A stretch of 44,616 bases of DNA from Lentisphaeria bacterium (GCA_018265615.1 JABLYX010000045.1:1-44616), one strand, 5' to 3'; counted from the first letter of the stretch, positions 24,079-33,334 are shown. Translations and numbers: made by a program. Notes: generated by a model from the letters alone, not told the origin.

Positions 24079-25710
24079 ATGAAAATCGAAGACAGACTGA
24101 ACATCTGGGGCAAAGGGCAGCTTTTCGCATATTCCGGACTTGACGGCGAAACCGACTTCCGGAACGGGCTCGTGCTGCGGAGCCGGGAGAACGCGGCGTT
24201 CGACATCCTCCTGCCGGGCAGGGGAACCGTCACGGTTTCGGACCGGGCGCCGGAGCATTGCTTCCTCACTTCGGACTGCTTCGAAATCGACGGGACGCGG
24301 GGCGTCATGCCGGATTGCCGCCATCTGCTCATCGAGGGGCCTGCGGCGGCGGTGCTCGCCGACGGCTCCCTGAAGATGGTGAAGAAGGGCGGCCGGGTGC
24401 TCGTCGGTGAGGCAGGCCGCTTTCGCCCGGAGCTCATCGATGCGGATCTTTCCGCCATTTTCGCGGAGCGCCGGGCGTGGTTCGAAGCGCTGCCCGATTT
24501 CGGCGTCACCGACCCGGTGCGGCTCGGCGCGCTGGCCAAGGCGTACTCCCAGCTGAAGGGACAGATCAACTCCGCCTGTCCGGAGATTCCGTTCCTCTGG
24601 ACCACGCCGGACCGCTGGCCGCACCGCAATATGTGGCTGTGGGATTCGGTCTTTCACGCGATCGGGCTGCGGCACTTCAACCCGGACGCCGCGCGGGACA
24701 GCCTGCGCGCCGTGCTCTCGCAGCAGCTGCCGGACGGCCTGATTCCGCACATGATGTTTCCCGGCGGGCATTCGCAGGTCACGCAGCCGCCGGTTCTGGC
24801 GCTCGGCGTGGCGATGCTTCAGGAGACGGCCCCCGATATGGAGTTCCTGCGCGACGCATTCCCGAAGCTTGAGCGCCACATCGAGTGGATCTTTGCGAAC
24901 CGCGACAGCGACGGCAACGGTCTCGCGGAATGGCATATCGAGGGCAATCCGTTCTGCCGCAGCGGAGAGAGCGGCATGGACAACTCGCCGCGCTTCGACT
25001 CCGCCACGCAGCTCGACGCGACGGACTTCAACAGCTTTCTGTCGCTCGAATGCGAGAAGCTGGCCGGTTTCGCAGAAGCGCTCGGATCGCCCGAACGGGC
25101 CGCATACTGGGGGAAGCGCCACGAGACGCTGAATGCTCTCATCAACCGGCTGCTGTGGAATGAGGAAGAGGGAATCTACATGGACCGCGATGTGAACACC
25201 GGCAAGCTGACGGGCATCGCCGCTTCGGCGGGCTTCCTGCCGCTTATCTGCGGCGCTCCTTCGCCGGAGCAGGCCGGGCGGCTCGTTGCGAACCTGAACG
25301 ACCCGAAGCGGTTCGGCACGCCGTTCCGGATCCCGTCGATCAGCCGCGACAACGAGGCGGCCTATTCGAAGGACATGTGGCGCGGCCCGGTCTGGATCAA
25401 CATCAACTACCTCATCGCCTGCGGGCTCGAACGCTGCGGACAGAAGGAGGAGGCTGAACGGCTGCTGCGCGACACCGTGGAGACGGAGGAGTTCTTTCAG
25501 CATAAGTACGGAACGTTTTTCGAATTTTACGACGACCGCCGCGAGTGTGATCCGCCGGAGCTTCTGCGCAAGGGGAAATGCGCGCCGGAGGAGAGCCCGT
25601 ATCACCAGGTGTTTTTCGACTACGGCTGGTCCGGCACGCTCTATATCGAGATGCTGGCCCGCCTCTCCCGGCAGCCCCGGCTATACGCCGTTCCGGGCGC
25701 GTCCCGGTGA
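24079..25710 (+). CDS. GH63/GH37-type alpha-glycosidase (cytoplasmic)
   Basis: A 543-residue (alpha/alpha)6-barrel glycosidase of clan GH-G. Family landmarks are LWTTPDRWPHRNMWLWDSVFHAIGL, LPDGLIPHMMFPGG, GMDNSPRFD (Asp301, candidate general acid), SRDNEAAYSKDMWRGPVWININYL, and FFEFYDD (Glu482, a candidate base). GH63 and GH37 enzymes invert alpha-glucosidic or alpha-mannosidic bonds (trehalase, glucosidase I, glucosylglycerate hydrolase types); the exact substrate is open. The first 150 residues form a beta domain. No signal peptide is present, so it acts inside the cell. The ATG at 24079 has AAGGAGA upstream. Its last 30 bases overlap the convergent AraC gene. Confidence 0.85.
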   Translation: MKIEDRLNIWGKGQLFAYSGLDGETDFRNGLVLRSRENAAFDILLPGRGTVTVSDRAPEHCFLTSDCFEIDGTRGVMPDCRHLLIEGPAAAVLADGSLKMVKKGGRVLVGEAGRFRPELIDADLSAIFAERRAWFEALPDFGVTDPVRLGALAKAYSQLKGQINSACPEIPFLWTTPDRWPHRNMWLWDSVFHAIGLRHFNPDAARDSLRAVLSQQLPDGLIPHMMFPGGHSQVTQPPVLALGVAMLQETAPDMEFLRDAFPKLERHIEWIFANRDSDGNGLAEWHIEGNPFCRSGESGMDNSPRFDSATQLDATDFNSFLSLECEKLAGFAEALGSPERAAYWGKRHETLNALINRLLWNEEEGIYMDRDVNTGKLTGIAASAGFLPLICGAPSPEQAGRLVANLNDPKRFGTPFRIPSISRDNEAAYSKDMWRGPVWININYLIACGLERCGQKEEAERLLRDTVETEEFFQHKYGTFFEFYDDRRECDPPELLRKGKCAPEESPYHQVFFDYGWSGTLYIEMLARLSRQPRLYAVPGASR

Positions 25711-26556
25711 AACACCGTAACGCTCCCGGAAACGGGCGACGAAATAGCTGCAGTTCCGGAAGCCGACCGCCGCCGCGACCTCCTTGACGCTCAGGGTGCT
25801 GTACTGCAGGAGCTCCGCGGCGGCTTTCAGCCGCGTCCGGTTCAGGTACTCCGAAAAGTTGCTGCCGCAATGGCGGATCAGGAGCCCGGTCAGGTGGCTC
25901 TCGCTGATTCCGGCCGCGACGGCGGCATCCCGGCGGACGATGTCCGACGCGTAATTGTGCCCCACAAAATGGCGGAAGCGGGTCAGCGCCGCGGGCTCCG
26001 TCGCTCCGTTCTGCGCCTCGAACTGCTTCTGCAGAAGATAGACCAGCTCGGTCAGCACCGCCTTCGCCTTCAGGATCAGCAGCGGGGCGTACGGCGTCAT
26101 CCGCCAGGCGGAGCCGATCTCCCGGAACATTTCCTCCAGCCGCCGCCGGTACGGCTCTTCCACCTCCAGGTGAAACGGAAACGGAGGCAGTCCCTCGATC
26201 CGCACCGGCTCTTCGGCGTATTCCCGGTAGTCGCCCTCCATGCTTTTCGCGCTGCGGTTGCGGACGCTCAGCTGCTTTTCGGAGACCTCGCACCACGAAA
26301 AGCACATCGTCGCCGCTGTCAGCGGCACGCCGGGATCACTGCGGAATTCGAACTGGACCCCCGGGCCGTAAGTGGAAAGGACTCCGGGGCCCAGCCGGTA
26401 TTCGTCATCCCCGATCCGTCCGCACCCGGTTCCGTCGACGATGTACAGGAGCTGGTGGGCGTACATATAGCTGGGACCCATGCGGAAGGTCTCCCAGCGC
26501 ATGTAATTGGCCCCGCGCGGAATCGGGTTGAGCTTCAGCCGCTCGATCGTCTTCAT
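25681..26556 (-). CDS. AraC-family transcriptional regulator
   Basis: A 291-residue regulator with a cupin sensor half (YAHQLLYIVDGTGCGRIGDDEYRLGPGVLSTYGPGVQFEF) and a C-terminal AraC DNA-binding domain (AAVAAGISESHLTGLLIRHCGSNFSEYLNRTRLKAAAELL, LSVKEVAAAVGFRNCSYFVARFRERYGVSP). CCGGAGAAAC precedes the ATG at 26556. It faces the sulfatase operon that starts at 26712 on the other strand, so it is probably the operon's regulator, responding to a sulfated or desulfated sugar. Its 3' end overlaps the 3' end of the GH63-like gene by 30 bases, which could cause transcriptional interference. Confidence 0.9.
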   Translation of the reverse strand: MKTIERLKLNPIPRGANYMRWETFRMGPSYMYAHQLLYIVDGTGCGRIGDDEYRLGPGVLSTYGPGVQFEFRSDPGVPLTAATMCFSWCEVSEKQLSVRNRSAKSMEGDYREYAEEPVRIEGLPPFPFHLEVEEPYRRRLEEMFREIGSAWRMTPYAPLLILKAKAVLTELVYLLQKQFEAQNGATEPAALTRFRHFVGHNYASDIVRRDAAVAAGISESHLTGLLIRHCGSNFSEYLNRTRLKAAAELLQYSTLSVKEVAAAVGFRNCSYFVARFRERYGVSPGRARNGV

Positions 26557-26601
26557 GGTATGTTTCTCCGGCTATTTTTTCTATACTGTAGACGGGATCT
26601 G

Positions 26602-26617
26602 GAATATTTCAATATTC
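26602..26617. promoter_or_regulatory. Palindrome between AraC regulator and sulfatase operon
   Basis: GAATATT-TC-AATATTC is a perfect 7-2-7 inverted repeat in the middle of the 155-base divergent region. It is a candidate site for the AraC regulator at 25681 or a shared operator. No clear consensus promoter was found for the sulfatase operon here, which fits activator control. Confidence 0.4.
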
Positions 26618-26711
26618 TGACAGTCTTAAAATGATATTTTTCATTTATTGCTGTCATTGCAGGAACGGGAGCGCGGCGGTATCTTACAGTATGGAAAGGA
26701 ACCCGGCAAAC

Positions 26712-28142
26712 ATGAATTGCGCCCCGAATGTCCTGATGATCGTGGTCGACCAGATGCGGCGCGACGCGCTGGGGCTGAACCGGCCCGGATTCGCGCACAC
26801 TCCGCACCTCGACCAGCTTGCCCGCGAGGGGATCAACTTCACCCGCGCTTATTCCGCCTGCCCGACCTGCATCGCGGCCCGCGCCACGCTGCTGACCGGG
26901 CTCAGGCACGAGAATCACGGCTTCACCGGATACGATCCGAAGCCGGAGTGGCGCTTCCCGGTCACGCTGCCCGGCGTGCTTGCGCGGGCCGGGTACCACA
27001 CGCAGTGCGTCGGCAAAATGCACGCCGAGCCCGCCCGGGCGCTGATGGGATTCCACAACGTCGTGCTGCACGACGGTTTTCTGCACGACAAGAGGAAAAA
27101 GTACCGCGACCCGGTCGAGTATGACGATTATCTGCCGGATGTGCGCCGCGAGCTCGGGGCCTCCGCCGACATCGGTGACTGCGGAATCGGCTGCAACGGG
27201 TATGCGGTACGCTGCTGGCCGTGGGACGAGCGGTATCATCCCACGAGCTGGGTTACGGCGAAGAGCATCGAATTCCTGCGGCGGCGGGATCCGTCGAAGC
27301 CGTTCTTTCTGAAGGTCTCCTACCACCGCCCGCATTCGCCGCTCGATCCGCCGCCGTCATACTTCTCCATGTATGAAGGGCGGCCGGTGCCGGAGCCGGT
27401 CAATGGAGAGTGGACCGGCTTCATGGGGAATTACGCGAATCCCGAGAACCCGGTTCCGCAGGAGAAGCATTTCCGCGACCGCGCCCGGCGCGCCTACTGC
27501 GCGCTCGTGACCCAGATCGACTTCGAATTGAACCGGCTCTTCATCGAGCTCGGCGACCGGGGGCTCTGGGACGATACGCTGATCCTCTTCGTATCCGATC
27601 ACGGCGACATGCTCTATGACCACACGCTGGTCCGCAAATCGATGCCGTTCGAAGGGTGCGCCGGGATCCCGCTTTTCCTGCGGCTGCCGCGGCCGATGCG
27701 GGAGGGCCGCGCCGGGGTCGCGGACGGACGGCTTGCGGAGCTGCGCGACATTTTCCCGACCGTCTGCGATGTCTGCGGCATTGAAGTTCCGCCCGGCCTC
27801 GACGGCCGGAGCCTTCTCGCGCCGGATTCCGGCAGGGAGTATATCCACGGCGAACACACGAACGGCGAACTGTCGAACCAGTGGCTGACCGACGGCAGGG
27901 AGAAATACTGCTGGTTCAGCCGGAGCGGCAGGGAACTGCTGTTCGACCTGGAGAACGATCCGGACGAGCTGCACGACCTCGCGGCGGAGCGCTCCGGGCG
28001 CACCGCATTCTGGCGGGAGCGGCTGGTGAAGGAGCTCTCCGGGCGGCCGGAGGGATATGTCGAAAGCAACACGCTCCGCACCGGCTGCGAACCGCGTCCT
28101 TCGCTGCCGTGGGCGGGCATTGGAAAAGGAGTGGAAAAGTGA
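26712..28142 (+). CDS. Cysteine-type sulfatase (S1 family), first of operon
   Basis: The 476-residue protein is a formylglycine-dependent sulfatase: NVLMIVVDQMRRDAL gives the first metal ligands, CIAARATLLTG the active-site signature (Cys53 converted to formylglycine, Arg57), VGKMHAE the Lys segment, and FVSDHGDMLYDH the second metal site. The third position of the signature is Ala, not the commoner Pro. No signal peptide is seen, so it should work in the cytoplasm, where the maturase also acts. I chose the ATG at 26712 with AAGGA upstream; ATGs at 26691 and 26631 are in frame but lack ribosome-binding sites, and the longer N-terminus is not a credible signal peptide. Its stop overlaps the next start (GTGA). 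Confidence 0.9.
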   Translation: MNCAPNVLMIVVDQMRRDALGLNRPGFAHTPHLDQLAREGINFTRAYSACPTCIAARATLLTGLRHENHGFTGYDPKPEWRFPVTLPGVLARAGYHTQCVGKMHAEPARALMGFHNVVLHDGFLHDKRKKYRDPVEYDDYLPDVRRELGASADIGDCGIGCNGYAVRCWPWDERYHPTSWVTAKSIEFLRRRDPSKPFFLKVSYHRPHSPLDPPPSYFSMYEGRPVPEPVNGEWTGFMGNYANPENPVPQEKHFRDRARRAYCALVTQIDFELNRLFIELGDRGLWDDTLILFVSDHGDMLYDHTLVRKSMPFEGCAGIPLFLRLPRPMREGRAGVADGRLAELRDIFPTVCDVCGIEVPPGLDGRSLLAPDSGREYIHGEHTNGELSNQWLTDGREKYCWFSRSGRELLFDLENDPDELHDLAAERSGRTAFWRERLVKELSGRPEGYVESNTLRTGCEPRPSLPWAGIGKGVEK

Positions 28143-29611
28143 GGATTCTCTATCTCGACATCGACACGCTGCGCCCCGACCATCTCGGCTGCTACGGGTA
28201 CGCCCGGAACACATCGCCGAACCTCGACCGGATCGCCGCACAGGGGGTGCGGTTCGACAACTGCCACACCTCCGACGCCCCCTGCCTGCCGTCGCGTTCC
28301 GCGCTGATGACCGGAACCTTCGGCATCCACAACGGCGTGGTCAACCACGACGGCTTCAACGCCGACTTCCGCCCGGAGGGGCGGGGCCGCGGCTTCCAGA
28401 GCCGGATGAGTTCGGATACCCTCCCGGCTTTTCTGAAGCGCGAGGCCGGGCTGCACACCGTCTACATCGGCGGCTTCGGGGAGCGCCACTCGACCTTCTG
28501 CTATTACGCCGGGTTCCGGGAAATCCACGACACCGGCAAGGGCGGCATGGAGTCGGCCGAGGATGTGACTCCCGCCGCGCTCGACTGGCTGGAACGGCAC
28601 GGGGAGGGGGACAACTGGTATCTGCATGTGAATTACTGGGATCCGCACACTCCCTACCGCGCCCCGGCGGAATTCGGCAACCCGTTCGCGGGCGACCCGC
28701 TCCCCGCATGGCTCACGCCTGAGCTGATCGAATACCAGAAGGCGCATACCGTCGGTCCGCACGGCATCGGGGAGATACACATGTACGACGACTACCGCTC
28801 CCCGCAGTATCCCCGCCAGCTCGGCAAGGTTGCGGAGTGGGACGACGTCCGCGCGGAAATCGACGGTTACGACTGCGGTGTCCGCTATGCCGACGCGCAT
28901 GTCGGAATCCTGTTGGAAAAACTCGAAGCGCTCGGCGTGCTTGACGACACGGTCATCATCGTGAGCTCCGACCACGGCGAAAACCTCGGGGAGCTCGGCA
29001 TGTGGAGCGAACACGGCACCGCCGACAGCGGCACCTGCCGGATTCCGCTGATTGTCCGCTGGCCGGGGATGAAGGCCGGCCATGCCGATGCGGGGCTGCA
29101 CTACAACATCGACCTTCTGCCGACCCTGGCCGATCTGCTCGGCAGGGAGCCGCGCCGGAGCTGGGACGGCGAGAGCTTCGCCGCTGCGATCCGGGACGGG
29201 GCGCCGTCCGGGCGCGATTACCTGGTCATATCGCAATGCTGCCACGGCTGCCAGCGTTCGGTGCGCCGGGGAGACTGGCTCTACATGCGGACCTATCACG
29301 ATTTCTTTCACCTGTTTCCGAAGGAGATGCTGTTCAACCTCGCGGACGACCCGCACGAGCAGCATGACCTCGCTGCGGAGCGGCCGGAAATCTGCGCCGA
29401 GCTGGCCCGGTGCTATCTCGAATGGCATGATGAGATGATGATGACCCAGCCGGAAGGCTACTGGCATGACCCGATGTGGGAGGAGCTTCACCGCGGCGGC
29501 CCGTGCCACGCCCACGGCCATCTGGCCCGTTACTGCGAACGGCTGGAGCAGACCGGGCGCGGCTGGGCGGTTCCGCTGCTGAAGGAACGTCACCCGGAGG
29601 AGTTTCGGTGA
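28139..29611 (+). CDS. Cysteine-type sulfatase (S1 family), second of operon
   Basis: A 490-residue sulfatase. [19 protein letters not shown] is the N-terminal metal-binding strand, [11 protein letters not shown] (Cys49, Arg53) the canonical C-x-P-S-R formylglycine motif, and [12 protein letters not shown] the second metal site. It has no signal peptide. The start is a GTG at 28139 that overlaps the preceding stop, with AAAGGAG about eight bases upstream; the frame is open further back but only inside the first sulfatase. Its stop overlaps the maturase start (GTGA). It is clearly different in sequence from the other two, so each sulfatase probably removes a different sulfate. Confidence 0.92.
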
Positions 29612-30774
29612 GCGGATCGTTTTCCCTGCTGCTGAAGCCGGCGTCGTTCGACTGCAATCTGCGCTGCCGCTACTGCTTCTACCTGCCGAAGGAGGAGCTG
29701 TTCGGCTCCGGCGTCCATCGCATGGACCGGGAGACGCTCGAGGCCGTGACCCGGAGCTATCTCGCCGTGCCGATGGAGCGGCACACATTCGGCTGGCAGG
29801 GCGGCGAGCCGACGCTGATGAACGTGGGTTTCTTCCGTGAAGCGGTGCGGCTCCAGCGGAAATATTCCGACGGCGGCGAAGTCGCCAACGCGCTTCAGAC
29901 CAACGGCACGCTGCTCGACGGCGAGTGGGGGGAGTTCCTGCATGAGAACCGTTTCCTGGTCGGAATCAGCATCGACGGCCCGGCGGGGCTGCACAACCGT
30001 TTCCGTCCGCATCCGGACGGGCGCGGCAGTCATGCCGAGGTCATGCGCGGCCTCGACGTTCTGAAGCGGCACAGGGTCGAGTTCAACGCGCTTACGCTGG
30101 TCTCCGCCTCCAACCAGGATCATCCGGTTGAAATTTACCACTATCTGAAGGAGCTCGGCGTCGGTTTTCACCAGTATATCGAGTGTGTTGAATTCGACCG
30201 GGACGGGAGGAGGCAGCCGTTCGCGCTTGCTCCGGGGAAATGGGGTGAATTCCTCTGCCGGATTTTCGACGAGTGGTACCCGGCCGATACGCGGAGCGTG
30301 TCGGTCCGCCTCTTCGATTCGATCCTGTCGCGCCTGACGGCCGGAGTGCCGACCGTCTGCCCGATGGGGGGGGACTGCTGCAATTATCTGGTTGTCGAGC
30401 ATGACGGCAGCGTCTATCCGTGCGACTTCCATGTCCGCCCCGAATACCGGCTCGGCAGCATCCGCGAAACCGGGCTCGGGCAGTTGTATGAGCTGCCGCG
30501 CTACCGGGAGTGGGGCACGATCAAGGATCCGCGTTCGGCGAAGTGCTCCGCCTGCCGCTGGCTGCCGCTCTGCATGGGCGACTGTCCGAAAAACCGGACG
30601 GCTGCGGGCAGCGCGCTCTGCGAGGACTGGCAGCTTTTTTATTCGCACACCATCGAACGGTTCGAGCGTCTGGCCGCCGGCCTCGCCCGGCCCGCCGGCA
30701 TCCCCGGGCGCAACGATCCGTGCCCGTGCGGAAGCGGGAAAAAATACAAAAAATGCTGCGGGGCAAACGGATGA
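29608..30774 (+). CDS. Anaerobic sulfatase-maturating enzyme (radical SAM/SPASM) with SEC-C tail
   Basis: anSME oxidises the active-site cysteine (or serine) of sulfatases to formylglycine without oxygen. The 388-residue product has the radical-SAM motif CNLRCRYC (Cys16, Cys20, Cys23), the [10 protein letters not shown] strand, and SPASM-domain cysteines for two auxiliary clusters ([36 protein letters not shown]). Its last residues, [17 protein letters not shown] (about 369-385), form a SEC-C zinc-binding motif, best known from the SecA C-terminus and not part of the core maturase. It starts with GTG at 29608 after GGAGGAG, overlapping the second sulfatase stop, and its stop overlaps the third sulfatase start. 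Its position guarantees co-production with its substrates. Confidence 0.94.
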
Positions 30775-32126
30775 AAAAACAACCCAATCTCCTTTTCGTG
30801 TTTTCGGACCAGCATCGGAAATGCAGCCTCGGCTGTTACGGCGACCGGCAGGTGCGGACGCCGAATCTCGACCGGTTGGCCGCCGACGGCCTCCGGTTCG
30901 ACCACTGCATTTCGAACTTTCCGGTCTGCGTGCCGATGCGCGGCTCGCTGCTGACCGGGCTGTATGCCTGGAATCACGGCGCGATCACGAACGACCTGCC
31001 GGTCCGCAGCGATGTCGCAGGCGTGGCGGACAAGCTCGAAGCGGCCGGTTATCACACCGGATACATCGGCAAATGGCATCTCGGCGGCATCCCGCGCGAC
31101 AAGGCGATCCCCGCCGGGGAACGCCTTGGCTTCACCGAGTGGAAGGCCGCGAATTGCAATCACGCCTATGACCGCGGCTATTATTTCGACGAAGAGTGCC
31201 GCCGCCATGAGATGGCGAAGTTCCAGCCGGTCGAAGAGACCGATCTGGCGATCGACTTTCTCCGGAGGAACGCAGATGCGCGGAAGCCGTGGGCGCTCTT
31301 CCTGTCGTGGAGCCCGCCTCACGAGCCGTTCGACGCGGTGCCGCCGGAATTCCTCGCGCTGTACGACCCGGAGACGCTTGAATTGCGTCCGAACGTCCCC
31401 GCCGCTCTCGCCGCCGAAGCCCGGCGGTGGACGCAGGGGTATTACGGGCTCATCACGCTGCTCGACCGCGAGTTCGGGCGGCTGCGCGATGCGGTCGGGG
31501 AACTCGGCCTGGCGGAGGAGACGCTGATCGTCTACACCTCGGACCACGGCGATCTGCTCGGCAGCCACGGGCTCCGCAACAAGCAGCTCCCGCATGAGGA
31601 GTCGATCGCGGTTCCGCTGCTGGCGGCGTGGCCGGGGCATCTGGAGCCGGGCGTCCGCGACGGCCTGATCGGGCTGACCGACCTGCCGGTTACGCTGGCC
31701 GGGCTGCTCGGCATCGACTGGCCGGAAGCCGACGGCGGGGACCGCAGCGAACAGTTCCGCTCCGCCGCCGCGCCGGGTGCGGCTTCCATCCTGATCTCGG
31801 ACCTGGTTCCGTGCCATCAGGCGGAGGATCGCGGCGGCAGCGAGTGGATCGGGCTCCGCACCGCCCGTTACACCTTTGCCCGCGACGGGAACAGGATCCC
31901 GTGGCTGCTGTTCGATAATGAGGACGACCCGTATCAGCTCCGGAATCTGGCGGGGAGGCCGGAGGCGGCGGAAACCGGGCAGGCGCTGCAGCTCGAACTC
32001 GACCGGAAGCTCGACAGCTGCCGTTACCGCTTCCGCCCGTGGCGGCAGATGGTGCGTGAGGACGGATACCTCGAACGCTGGAACGAAAGCCAGCGCCATT
32101 TCAACCGCGGGGAGCTTGAACCATGA
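30771..32126 (+). CDS. Cysteine-type sulfatase (S1 family), third of operon
   Basis: A 451-residue sulfatase. [20 protein letters not shown] gives the N-terminal metal site, [11 protein letters not shown] (Cys53, Arg57) the formylglycine motif with Met in the fourth position, GKWHLGG the Lys/His segment and [12 protein letters not shown] the second metal site. No signal peptide is seen. It starts with an ATGA overlap at the maturase stop. Its own stop overlaps the start of a 15-codon open frame that bridges to the exporter gene. N- and C-terminal features ([27 protein letters not shown] tail) are typical of S1 arylsulfatases active on sugars; the linkage cut is not known. Confidence 0.92.
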
Positions 32127-32170
32127 TGAATGTTTTTCCTGCTTCTTCCGTTTGCGGGTGCCGGACATGA
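32123..32170 (+). CDS. 15-residue bridging open frame (possible leader peptide)
   Basis: The frame reads [15 protein letters not shown]. Its ATG overlaps the stop of the third sulfatase (ATGA at 32123) and its stop overlaps the start of the exporter (ATGA at 32167), so it exactly fills the gap and couples both neighbours. The exporter itself has no clear ribosome-binding site. It contains two Cys codons, which would let translation respond to cysteine supply, but no attenuator hairpin was found. It is either a coupling device or a short peptide; chance cannot be excluded. Confidence 0.4.
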   Translation: MMNVFPASSVCGCRT

Positions 32171-33048
32171 GCGTTGACTGGTATGCGATTTCCTGTGCGC
32201 TGCTGCTGGGCGGCGGCATCGGCCTCCTGACCGGCTTTTTCGGGGCAGGGGGCGGCTTTATCCTGACTCCGGCGCTGAACGTCTTTCTCGGGCTGGACAT
32301 GACCCTTGCTGTCGGAACCAGCGCATTCCAGGTGTGCGGCGCGTCGGCGTTCACGCTCTGCCAGCGGGTCGACCGCCGCTGGATGGGGGCCCGGGTGGCG
32401 CTGGCGGCGGCGGTCGGGATCTTTCCGGGTACGTGGCTCGGCACCCGGCTGGTCGTCTGGCTGCGCGGTCAGGGCGACTGGCACATCTCCGGGCGGAGCG
32501 TGGCGGCGGCGGATACGGCGCTGCTGCTGCTTTTCGTGCTGCTGCTGACCGGGATCGGCGTCGGCATGTACGGCGAGCTCCGGAGCGGCCGGCCGGAAAA
32601 ACCGGACCGTGCCGGGCTGCTCCATCCGTGCCGGATTCCGCCGCTGGCGACTTTCCGGACCGTCCCCGCGGGACCGTTCAGCGTGCCGGTGCTTGCGCTG
32701 CTTGGTTTCGGGATGGGGATCCTTAGCGGGCTGCTCGGCATCTGCGGCGGGGTCATCATGCTCCCCGTGCTCTTTTACCTGGTCGGCCAGCAGACCGAAT
32801 ATGCGACGCTGACCACCACCATGATCGTCCTGATTTCCGGTCTCGGCAGCACTTTTTTTCACAGCATGAACGGCAATCTCGCCTGGGGGCTGCTGCCGCC
32901 GCTGCTGGCGGGGAGTCTGTGCGGGACCTGTGCCGGCGTCCGGCTGCAGAAGCGCACCGGCGGCCGGAAGCTGCGGAAATATTTCATCTGGGTCGTGGCC
33001 GCCGCACTGCTGCTGGTGATCTGGAAGCTGTTCCGATTATTCAACTGA
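32167..33048 (+). CDS. TauE/SafE-family sulfite or organosulfur exporter
   Basis: A 293-residue membrane protein of the TauE/SafE (DUF81) family, which exports sulfite, sulfoacetate and similar anions. Two homologous halves are visible: GLLTGFFGAGGGFILTPALN near the start and GILSGLLGICGGVIMLPVLF in the second half, both with the family's glycine-rich G-x-x-G-G-G motifs, and about eight hydrophobic helices. It ends the sulfatase operon and probably removes sulfate or sulfite released inside the cell. The start ATG at 32167 overlaps the short bridging frame; an in-frame extension further upstream has no support. The nearest terminator is the hairpin at 33216. Confidence 0.88.
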   Translation: MSVDWYAISCALLLGGGIGLLTGFFGAGGGFILTPALNVFLGLDMTLAVGTSAFQVCGASAFTLCQRVDRRWMGARVALAAAVGIFPGTWLGTRLVVWLRGQGDWHISGRSVAAADTALLLLFVLLLTGIGVGMYGELRSGRPEKPDRAGLLHPCRIPPLATFRTVPAGPFSVPVLALLGFGMGILSGLLGICGGVIMLPVLFYLVGQQTEYATLTTTMIVLISGLGSTFFHSMNGNLAWGLLPPLLAGSLCGTCAGVRLQKRTGGRKLRKYFIWVVAAALLLVIWKLFRLFN

Positions 33049-33215
33049 TACGATTTCCTGAATGAGAAATCATAAATGCGAAATTTTCGCAAAAGTCGCG
33101 TGGTTTTGTAAGTGTCTGGCTGACAGAGTTAACCAGACGCGCACAAGGCCGCGCGAATGAAGCGGAAATGCAGCATTTGTGACTTTTCATGATGGAAAGC
33201 GCATGAGGCGAAATA

Positions 33216-33250
33216 AAAAGGGGACGGCTTTGAAACCGTCCCTTTTTCTT
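33216..33250. terminator. Bidirectional rho-independent terminator
   Basis: A 12-bp stem (33216-33227 with 33236-33247, one G-T pair) with loop CTTTGAAA has A- and T-runs on both sides. On the plus strand CTTTTTCTTTT follows, ending the sulfatase-exporter transcript about 170 bases after the exporter stop; on the minus strand CTTTTTATTT follows, ending the small-gene operon 10 bases after the 24-codon frame. The 167 bases between exporter and hairpin hold no gene; a GTCTGG/CCAGAC pair (33114-33119, 33133-33138) is the only structure seen. Confidence 0.88.
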
Positions 33251-33259
33251 TTCTGTTGT

Positions 33260-33334
33260 TCACGGCAGAAAAACCGCAGAAATCGTATCCGATCCACCCA
33301 AACGATCGACTTCGATTTCTACTGTCATTCTCAT
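33260..33334 (-). CDS. 24-residue small protein (unknown)
   Basis: MRMTVEIEVDRLGGSDTISAVFLP starts with an ATGA overlap on the stop of the preceding small gene and ends shortly before a strong terminator. An alternating-hydrophobic start like a beta strand and its position argue for a real small protein or a coupling peptide. I recognise no family. It could also be the remnant of a longer gene whose frame was lost. Confidence 0.4.
   Translation of the reverse strand: MRMTVEIEVDRLGGSDTISAVFLP

Noticed and set aside
27614..29788. A 724-codon minus-strand frame opposite the sulfatases and maturase
   Set aside because: No ribosome-binding site or known motif; it is a shadow of three well-supported plus-strand genes.
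32123..32170. Reading the bridging frame as a proven cysteine attenuator
   Set aside because: No terminator/antiterminator pair could be drawn after it; only the coupling geometry is certain.
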